In this document: positions 1 through 4,195 of the stretch, piece by piece
How positions within the stretch are numbered: position 1 is the stretch's first letter
How the letters are laid out: each line of letters opens with the position of its first letter
Source of the DNA: CAYWTX01 sp964461295
GTDB taxonomy: Bacteria > Planctomycetota > Phycisphaerae > SM23-33
Length of the DNA stretch: 10,129 nucleotides
Direction: 5' to 3'
Assembly (NCBI GenBank): GCA_964461295.1
Contig: CAYWTX010000312.1
Span: 1-10,129, forward strand
Made by a program: the position numbers and the translations under genes
The notes under the pieces: generated by a model
Databases searched by the model: none
The model's input: the letters and a program-made list of their open reading frames with translations, nothing else
Told to the model about the DNA's origin: nothing

Positions 1-240
1 TGCCAATTGCCCATTGCCTATTGCCTATTGCCTATTGCCAATTGCCTATTGCCCATTGCCTATTGCCTATTGCCTTGCCCATTGCCTATTGCCTATTGCC
101 CATTGCCTACTGCCCATTGCCTATTGCCAATTGCCCATTGCCTACTGCCCATTGCCTATTGCCAATTGCCTATTGCCTATTGCCTATTGCCTATTGCCTA
201 TTGCCCATTGCCTATTGCCCATTGCCTATTGCCCATTGCC
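1..240. repeat. Heptanucleotide tandem array, unit TGCCNAT
   Basis: The stretch reads as 33 complete 7-bp units, one 5-bp unit (TGCCT, 71-75) that shifts the phase, and a 4-bp tail (237-240). Counting by eye gives 17 TGCCTAT, 10 TGCCCAT, 4 TGCCAAT and 2 TGCCTAC, so only the last three bases vary. The array is in phase at base 1 and probably continues outside the window. Because 7 is not a multiple of 3, all three forward frames stay open and give the same cysteine/proline-rich heptapeptide; this is a by-product of the repeat, not coding. It resembles in period the heptanucleotide STRR repeats known from filamentous cyanobacteria, though the sequence differs. Confidence 0.97.
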
Positions 241-346
241 GAACGGGAAGGGCGGCCAAACCGGCAACCGGCAGTCGGCGATCCGCAATCGGCAATTGGC
301 AATGGGCAATTGGCAATGGGCAATGGGCAATGGGCAATGGGCAATC
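157..346 (-). terminator. Possible giant hairpin at the 3' end of the murI transcript
   Basis: A minus-strand transcript leaving murI would carry the 84-nt arm 263-346, a 22-nt loop (241-262) and then complementary heptamers (about 157-240 as a minimal arm). Pairing is roughly 5 to 6 of 7 per unit plus G-U pairs, and many registers are possible because of the period. There is no T-tract after it, so it is not a classical intrinsic terminator. It could be a Rho-independent pause, an RNase III substrate or an mRNA 3'-end stabiliser. The inverted arrangement is seen directly; the role is inferred. Confidence 0.35.
263..346. repeat. Inverted heptamer arm, unit GGCAATN
   Basis: Twelve contiguous 7-bp units are the reverse complement of the units in the array at 1-240. 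In order they are GGCAACC, GGCAGTC, GGCGATC, CGCAATC, GGCAATT, GGCAATG, GGCAATT, four GGCAATG and GGCAATC. The units nearest the 22-bp spacer (241-262) are the most diverged and those nearest murI the most uniform. The last unit overlaps the murI stop codon (TCA on plus at 345-347). Confidence 0.93.
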
Positions 347-1193
347 ATCCCGACACCTTGTAGCTTTCCAGTTCGTCCGTCCCCACGCGCTGCACCTCGC
401 CCACGCTGCGGCCGGCAAAACGCTCGCCCAGCCGGGCGAAGCGGTCGGGGCTGTCCGTCGTGAAGCATCGCAGCGATCCCGCCCCGCCGGCCCGCGCCAA
501 GCCGCTCGCCTCCAGCCGGCGCTGCACCTCCGCCGCGGCCGCGGCGCCCGAACTGATCAACGCCACCGACGGGCCCATCACCTTGGCAATGTGCCCCCGC
601 AGCAACGGATAGTGCGTGCAGCCCAGCACCATCGCCCCCGGCCGCAGACGCTGCATGTCCGCCAGATAGTCGCATACCACCTTGAGGATGATCGGGTCGT
701 CGTCGTCACGCCCCTCCTCCACGATCGGCACCAGCAGCGGGCAACTCCTGGTCACCACCGCCCGCCCGCCGTCCAGCTCCGCCACGGCCCGCTCGTACGC
801 CTTCATGGCGATCGTCGCCTCGGTGCCGATCACGCCGATCGTGCCGTCCGTGGCCGCCAGCGCCGCCGCCGCCCCAGGCCGCACAACGTCCACCACCTCC
901 ACCGGGCAGGCGGCGCGAAGCTGCTCCAGCGCCGCCGCCGAGGCCGTGTTGCATGCCACCACCACTAGTTTGGGCTCAAACCGCAGCAGGAACGCCAGGT
1001 CCTGCAACGCAAACCGCCGGATCGTGTCCGGACTCTTCGTGCCGTACGGCACGCGGGCGCTGTCGCCGAGGTAGACGATGTGCTCGGCCGGCATCGCCTC
1101 CATGAGCTCGCGCACGACGGTCAGCCCGCCCAGGCCCGAATCGAACACGCCGATGGGCCGCTCCGCCGTCGCTCCTGATTCGCCTGCGATCAT
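345..1193 (-). CDS. murI: Glutamate racemase MurI
   Basis: The enzyme interconverts L- and D-glutamate in the cytoplasm without cofactor and supplies D-glutamate for the peptidoglycan stem peptide. The 282-residue product has the usual family length. Visible hallmarks are the N-terminal FDSGLGG (17-23), LGDSARVPYG (42-51), the first catalytic cysteine in VACNTAS (Cys81), and the second in LGCTHYPLL (Cys192, with His194). VDVVRPGA (101-108) and SCPLLVPIVEEG (150-161) also match the fold. The ATG at 1193 is preceded only by a weak Shine-Dalgarno; it is kept because the FDSG motif lies only 16 residues inside and the next Met is beyond it. The gene sits 132 bp downstream of the aminotransferase gene on the same strand and may be co-transcribed. 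Its stop codon merges with an inverted heptamer array. Confidence 0.96.
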   Translation of the reverse strand: MIAGESGATAERPIGVFDSGLGGLTVVRELMEAMPAEHIVYLGDSARVPYGTKSPDTIRRFALQDLAFLLRFEPKLVVVACNTASAAALEQLRAACPVEVVDVVRPGAAAALAATDGTIGVIGTEATIAMKAYERAVAELDGGRAVVTRSCPLLVPIVEEGRDDDDPIILKVVCDYLADMQRLRPGAMVLGCTHYPLLRGHIAKVMGPSVALISSGAAAAAEVQRRLEASGLARAGGAGSLRCFTTDSPDRFARLGERFAGRSVGEVQRVGTDELESYKVSG

Positions 1194-1325
1194 TCGCGCA
1201 GCTTACACCCCGACCCGGCGCCGAACAAGAGGAACCGGGCACAAGAGCAGGGCAGGCAAGGTCGCGAAAGGGCACAAGGGTACACAGCGAAGTTGTGCGT
1301 TCGATGAAGCTTGCTTCGCGGTGCC
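1194..1325. other. Intergenic gap between aminotransferase and murI
   Basis: The 132 bp contain no ORF of note. Short imperfect repeats such as GAAGCTTGCTTC (1305-1316) and GGGCACAAGGGTACACAG (1269-1286) are present, but I see no hairpin with a T-tract after the aminotransferase stop and no convincing -35/-10 pair for murI. The gap neither proves nor excludes read-through. Confidence 0.5.
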
Positions 1326-2441
1326 TCAGCCCGCCAGCTTCACGAGAATGTCCAGCCCTCGCTCCAGCTTCTCGTCGCTGGTGGCGTAGGAGATGCGGAA
1401 GTGCGTGTCCCGGCTGGAAAACACGTTGCCGGGAATGATCAGCACGTTGTTGGCGATGGCCTTTTCCACGAACGCGGTGGCCTTGCCGCCCGGGGCGGGC
1501 ACGAACGCGTAGAACGCCCCTTGCGGCTTGATCAACCCGAACCGCTCGCCCAGCTTGGCGTATACCAGGTCGCGCTTACGAGCGTACGCGGCCGCGTAGG
1601 CCGTCACGTCCGTCTTGAGGGCGACGACGCTGGCGGCCTGGGCCATCGACGGGGCGCACACGAAGCTGTACTGCTGGAGCATCGTCATCTTCTCGAGGAT
1701 GGCCTTGGGGCCCGTGCACCAGCCCATCCGCCAGCCGGTCATCGCGTAGCTCTTGGAGAAGCCGCGCATCAGCAGCGTGTTCTCGTACACGCCGGCCATC
1801 GAGACGAACGGCGCGTCGTAGCAGAACAGGTTGTAGATCTCGTCGCTGAGCACGAGCAGTTCGCGATTGCGGGCCAGTTCGGCGATGTCGCGCAGCTCCC
1901 GCTCGCCGTAGACCGCCCCGGTGGGGTTGCACGGCGAGTTGATCACCAGCATCCGCGTGCGGTCGCTGATCGCGTCGGCGATGCGGTTCAAGTCCGGGCG
2001 GAAGTCGGGGTAGCTGTCCACCGCGACGGGCTTGCCCCCCACCAGGTTCACCAGGTGGGCGTACATCACGAAGTACGGATCGAGGAACAGCACTTCGTCG
2101 CCCGCGTTCACCGTCGTCAGCATCGCCAGCAGCAGCGCCCCGCTCACGCCGCTGGTGATCAGGTACGCCCGCTCGTCGGTCCACCCGAACTCCTCGCGGC
2201 ACTGCTCGCCCACCGCGGCGCGCAACTCGGCCAGGCCCTGCGTCTGGGTGTACTTGTTCAGCCCGCGGCGGATGGCGGCGACGGCCTCCTCGCGGACCGG
2301 CTCGGGCACGTCGAAGTCCGGCTGGCCGATCGAGAGATTGACCGGGTCCCTCATTTTCGCGGCCAGGTCGAAGACCTTGCGGATGCCCGATGCGTCCAGC
2401 AACCTCATCCGGTCGGCGATGGAGTCGATCTTGCGAAGCAT
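1326..2441 (-). CDS. PLP-dependent class I/II aminotransferase (aspartate aminotransferase-like)
   Basis: A fold-type I pyridoxal-phosphate aminotransferase of 371 residues, normal for the aspartate/aromatic aminotransferase subgroup. It should move an amino group between an amino acid and a 2-oxoacid in the cytoplasm. Motifs in order: NLSIGQPDFDVPEPV (35-49), INSPCNPTGAVY with Asn172, LSDEIY with Asp200 and Tyr203, the Schiff-base lysine Lys230 in GFSKSYAMTGWRMGW, Arg238 in the same block, and the C-terminal substrate-carboxylate Arg349 in FRISYATS. The start at 2441 places the IRKVFDLAAKM segment about 20 residues in, as I recall for relatives; the Shine-Dalgarno is weak. It follows the small basic protein gene by 68 bp on the same strand. 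The exact amino donor cannot be read from sequence; aspartate is a guess, and alanine, aromatic or LL-diaminopimelate-type activity is possible. Confidence 0.93.
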   Translation of the reverse strand: MLRKIDSIADRMRLLDASGIRKVFDLAAKMRDPVNLSIGQPDFDVPEPVREEAVAAIRRGLNKYTQTQGLAELRAAVGEQCREEFGWTDERAYLITSGVSGALLLAMLTTVNAGDEVLFLDPYFVMYAHLVNLVGGKPVAVDSYPDFRPDLNRIADAISDRTRMLVINSPCNPTGAVYGERELRDIAELARNRELLVLSDEIYNLFCYDAPFVSMAGVYENTLLMRGFSKSYAMTGWRMGWCTGPKAILEKMTMLQQYSFVCAPSMAQAASVVALKTDVTAYAAAYARKRDLVYAKLGERFGLIKPQGAFYAFVPAPGGKATAFVEKAIANNVLIIPGNVFSSRDTHFRISYATSDEKLERGLDILVKLAG

Positions 2442-2459
2442 ACGGTGGCCCTACCACAG

Positions 2460-2487
2460 GCCAATCGACGATTGGCAATCGGCAATT
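2460..2487. repeat. Head-to-head heptamer hairpin plus tandem units
   Basis: Bases 2460-2476 form a perfect inverted repeat, GCCAATC, a 3-nt loop GAC, then GATTGGC. The right half continues as the tandem units ATTGGCA, ATCGGCA, ATT (2471-2487). The unit belongs to the same family as the arrays at 1-240 and 263-346. It lies between the small basic protein stop and the aminotransferase start, about 18 bp upstream of the latter. No T-tract follows, so an intrinsic terminator is unlikely. Confidence 0.8.
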
Positions 2488-2509
2488 CCTTGGCAGCCAG
2501 GGACGCCGG

Positions 2510-2851
2510 CTACTTCTTGCCCTTTGCGTCCTTGGCGGGCTTGGCGTCCTTGGCAGGTTTGGCATCCTTGGCAGGCTTGCCGTCCTTGCCCGGCGCAGCG
2601 GCCGCGGCAGCCGCCGGTGCGGCAGCGGCGCCCTCGGCGCCCTCCGCCCCTTCGACGGGCTTCTCTTCCTTCTTGCTCTTGCTGCCGGCTTTGGAATGCT
2701 TCACGCGAACCTTGGGGAGGCCCAGCGGACAGCCCTTCTCGGGGTCGAACCGCTCTTCGTCCGTCAGGATCTTGATCCGCTCGGCGCGCGTCAACACGCT
2801 CCGCTTGCCCATCAATCCGCCGCTGACCTTCAACGACCTGTCCAATGTCAT
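2510..2851 (-). CDS. Small basic protein (PVC-group family) with Lys/Ala-rich tail
   Basis: The first 50 or so of 113 residues (MTLDRSLK, VLTRAERIKILTDEERF at 19-35, LGLPKVRVKHSK at 43-54) match my memory of the short basic protein family described for Verrucomicrobia, Chlamydiae and Planctomycetes (TIGR04137-like, usually about 60-70 residues). Its biochemical role is not known to me; positive charge suggests RNA or ribosome contact. Beyond residue 55 the protein carries an unusual extension: a Lys/Ser/Glu stretch, an Ala/Pro-rich linker (about 69-87), then PGKDGK and three PAKDAK hexapeptides ending in GKK. The tail resembles histone H1-like tails and is encoded by an 18-bp DNA repeat (about 2520-2590). 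The ATG at 2851 has GGAG and AGG shortly upstream. The stop codon TAG opens a TAGCCGG heptamer. The aminotransferase gene follows 68 bp downstream. Confidence 0.8.
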   Translation of the reverse strand: MTLDRSLKVSGGLMGKRSVLTRAERIKILTDEERFDPEKGCPLGLPKVRVKHSKAGSKSKKEEKPVEGAEGAEGAAAAPAAAAAAAPGKDGKPAKDAKPAKDAKPAKDAKGKK

Positions 2852-2865
2852 GTTGCCTGCTCCGT

Positions 2866-2890
2866 AAACGAAAGCCCCCTTGGCGGGGGC
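2866..2890 (-). terminator. Intrinsic terminator downstream of the SPOR-like gene
   Basis: On the minus strand a perfect 6-bp GC stem (GCCCCC at the 5' arm, loop GCCAA, GGGGGC at the 3' arm; plus-strand 2874-2890) is followed at once by TTTCGTTT (2866-2873). It lies 55 bp past the stop codon of the membrane-protein gene and ends 15 bp before the next start codon, so it also forms part of the leader of the small basic protein gene. Confidence 0.72.
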
Positions 2891-2898
2891 GAGGAAAC

Positions 2899-2948
2899 CC
2901 GGCTACCGGCTACCGGCTACCGGCTACTGACTACCAGTCACCGGTCTA
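2899..2948. repeat. Second heptamer family, CCGGCTA / TAGCCGG
   Basis: Four perfect CCGGCTA units (2899-2926) are followed by degenerate units CTGACTA (2927-2933), CCAGTCA (2934-2940) and the 8-bp CCGGTCTA (2941-2948). Read on the minus strand, the array starts with the TAG stop codon of the SPOR-like gene and runs toward its terminator. A single further TAGCCGG is found at the stop codon of the small basic protein (2506-2512). Confidence 0.93.
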
Positions 2949-3824
2949 CTTGCACAACTCGAACCACGGGTCGAACTTCTTGCCCGGGGCGCTCTGCTTG
3001 AAGTCGTACGTCTTGTGCTTCGCGAAGTACGTCTTGCCCAGGTCCTCGACCTGCCGGGCGTATGCCTTCGCTTCGTCGCTGCCCGGCGAATCGAACGGCT
3101 TCATCGACCATACAATATACCGCGCCGCGCCCGTTGTCGGGTGCTTGTACGTCGCCAGCCGAGCGGCGTGTCCCTGCTCTTCCAGGTACTGGCAGATCCG
3201 CGTGCCTTCCACCCGTTCGGCCTCCCCCGCCGCCGCCAGCGACTGCACCACCAGGTAGAACTTGCCCTTCTGCCGCGGGGCGTTCGCCATCGCCGCCGCC
3301 GCGGCCGCCGCCTTCTCCCGATCTCCCAGCCCGGCCGCCACGCCGGGCTTGTACGGCACGTCGCCGCCACCCGCCGTCACGGCCTGGCCCGAACGCTTGC
3401 CGCCCACCCAGCCCAGCCAAAACGAGCCGATCAGCAGCACAAGCAGCACGCCCACCGCGATCGCACAACTCACGTAATTCAGCGACAGCCTCAGCCGCTC
3501 GCCCGCCAGCGACACGACCGGCTCGCCGGGCGGGGCGGCCGCACTGGGCGTCCGCAACGCCCGAAGCGTCGTCCGCGACGCGGACCCCGGCCCCGCCCCC
3601 GCCGGCGGTGGACTCACCGTCCCCACCGGCGGCACCGGTGCCGAAGGCGCCGCCACATCGGCCGAGGAAACCGGCGCCACGGCAGCTCCCGCCGGCGCCG
3701 TCTCGGGCGCCCCGGCCGGACTCCTGCCCATCCATTGCGGCACAGTCATCTGCGTTTCCGTCCGCTTTTGTCGGCTCTTCTGGATCGCCTCGAACAGCGC
3801 GATCGCGTCTTTTCTCTTGGCCAT
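2946..3824 (-). CDS. Single-pass membrane protein with SPOR-like C-terminal region
   Basis: A 292-residue protein with four parts. The N-terminus has a basic segment, KRKDAIALFEAIQKSRQKR (3-21), and VPQWM (28-32). Residues 35-105 are a Pro/Ala-rich low-complexity linker. A hydrophobic helix at about 117-140 (YVSCAIAVGVLLVLLIGSFW) is the only membrane segment. After it, 143-185 is Ala/Gly-rich, and 187-270 begins GKFYLVVQSL and alternates beta- and helix-like stretches in the manner of a SPOR peptidoglycan-binding domain; it ends in KKFDPWFELCK. The positively charged N-terminus suggests it stays in the cytoplasm with the C-terminal domain outside. The SPOR assignment is by pattern only. I chose the ATG at 3824 over one at 3905 because GGGAG lies 8 bp upstream and a promoter lies between the two. 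The gene appears monocistronic, with its own promoter and terminator. Confidence 0.75.
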   Translation of the reverse strand: MAKRKDAIALFEAIQKSRQKRTETQMTVPQWMGRSPAGAPETAPAGAAVAPVSSADVAAPSAPVPPVGTVSPPPAGAGPGSASRTTLRALRTPSAAAPPGEPVVSLAGERLRLSLNYVSCAIAVGVLLVLLIGSFWLGWVGGKRSGQAVTAGGGDVPYKPGVAAGLGDREKAAAAAAAMANAPRQKGKFYLVVQSLAAAGEAERVEGTRICQYLEEQGHAARLATYKHPTTGAARYIVWSMKPFDSPGSDEAKAYARQVEDLGKTYFAKHKTYDFKQSAPGKKFDPWFELCK

Positions 3825-3849
3825 CGGACGGCTCCCAATTCCCAGGCAA

Positions 3850-3876
3850 CTGCCCGGAGACTTCTCCCTCGGGCAG
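3850..3876 (-). promoter_or_regulatory. 5'-leader hairpin of the SPOR-like gene
   Basis: On the minus strand CTGCCCG (5' arm) and CGGGCAG (3' arm) form a perfect 7-bp stem, with an inner GGGA/TCTC stem (one bulged A, one G-U) closed by a GAAG loop. It begins at about the predicted transcription start and ends 25 bp before the start codon, leaving the ribosome site free. There is no T-tract, so a 5'-end mRNA stabiliser or a protein-binding site is more likely than an attenuator. Confidence 0.5.
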
Positions 3877-3882
3877 GTGGCA

Positions 3883-3912
3883 ATCGTACAGCCGCCGAAG
3901 TGCAACTGTCAA
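3883..3912 (-). promoter_or_regulatory. Sigma70-type promoter for the SPOR-like gene
   Basis: On the minus strand a perfect TTGACA (plus 3907-3912) is separated by 18 bp from TACGAT (plus 3883-3888, four of six matches to TATAAT). The start would fall near 3876, giving a leader of about 52 nt before the ATG at 3824. Confidence 0.6.
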
Positions 3913-4033
3913 GGAATACAAAATGCCGGGGCTGCGCGACCGTGGTTGCGCCTTGGCTTGTTCAGCCTGAAAGCTGACATGGGACAGCCCTTCAGACTGA
4001 AGAAGCGATCGTGCACCCAAAACGCCGCGCCGA

Positions 4034-4170
4034 GGCGAAGCGGGAAAGCCGAACGCCCAACATCGAGACAGAACCCAGAGGAGCCCGAACCGTTTCGCGG
4101 ATGAAGTCCGCTTCCGCTCCCGGTCTGTCCCTTCCCTCGACGCTCGGCGTTCGGCGTTCGCCTTCTCGCC
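4034..4170. repeat. Long nested inverted repeat with GGCGTTC heptamers
   Basis: Arms 4034-4068 and 4135-4170 match in inverted orientation at about 26 of 35 positions with one gap. They include an exact 10-bp core, GCCGAACGCC (4048-4057) against GGCGTTCGGC (4146-4155). Within the spacer are further nested complements, GACAGA (4067-4072) with TCTGTC (4124-4129), and a tip hairpin GCGGA-TGAAG-TCCGC (4097-4111). The right arm holds the tandem heptamers GGCGTTC, GGCGTTC (4146-4159) preceded by the degenerate GACGCTC. It lies just past the esterase stop codon and would fold in that transcript's 3' end. Confidence 0.75.
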
Positions 4171-4195
4171 TTCCCTGCTGCCTGCCCCCCACTGC

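Larger units (their letters stand above)
3825..4195. other. Intergenic region between esterase and SPOR-like genes
   Basis: These 371 bp contain no supportable gene. From right to left they hold the end of the esterase transcript with a long inverted repeat (4034-4170), a small TCAGC/GCTGA hairpin (3962-3977) without a T-tract, a minus-strand promoter (3883-3912) and the hairpin-bearing 5' leader of the SPOR-like gene (3825-3876). Confidence 0.75.

Noticed and set aside
1..346. CRISPR array
   Set aside because: The units are 7 bp with no spacers, and no cas genes are present.
7..968. Three overlapping forward reading frames starting in the heptamer array, coding Cys/Pro-rich repeats
   Set aside because: A 7-bp unit without stops keeps all three frames open with the same peptide. 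They have no ribosome site and run antisense into murI.
1194..1325. Promoter for murI
   Set aside because: TTGTTC and TGTAAG are present but 15 bp apart and poorly matched; not strong enough to list as a feature.
1311..2867. A 518-residue forward reading frame
   Set aside because: It is antisense to the aminotransferase and small basic protein genes, which have clear family motifs. It is a codon-bias shadow.
3962..3977. TCAGC/GCTGA hairpin as a terminator
   Set aside because: The 5-bp stem has no T-tract on either strand and is upstream of the SPOR-like promoter; it is probably chance.
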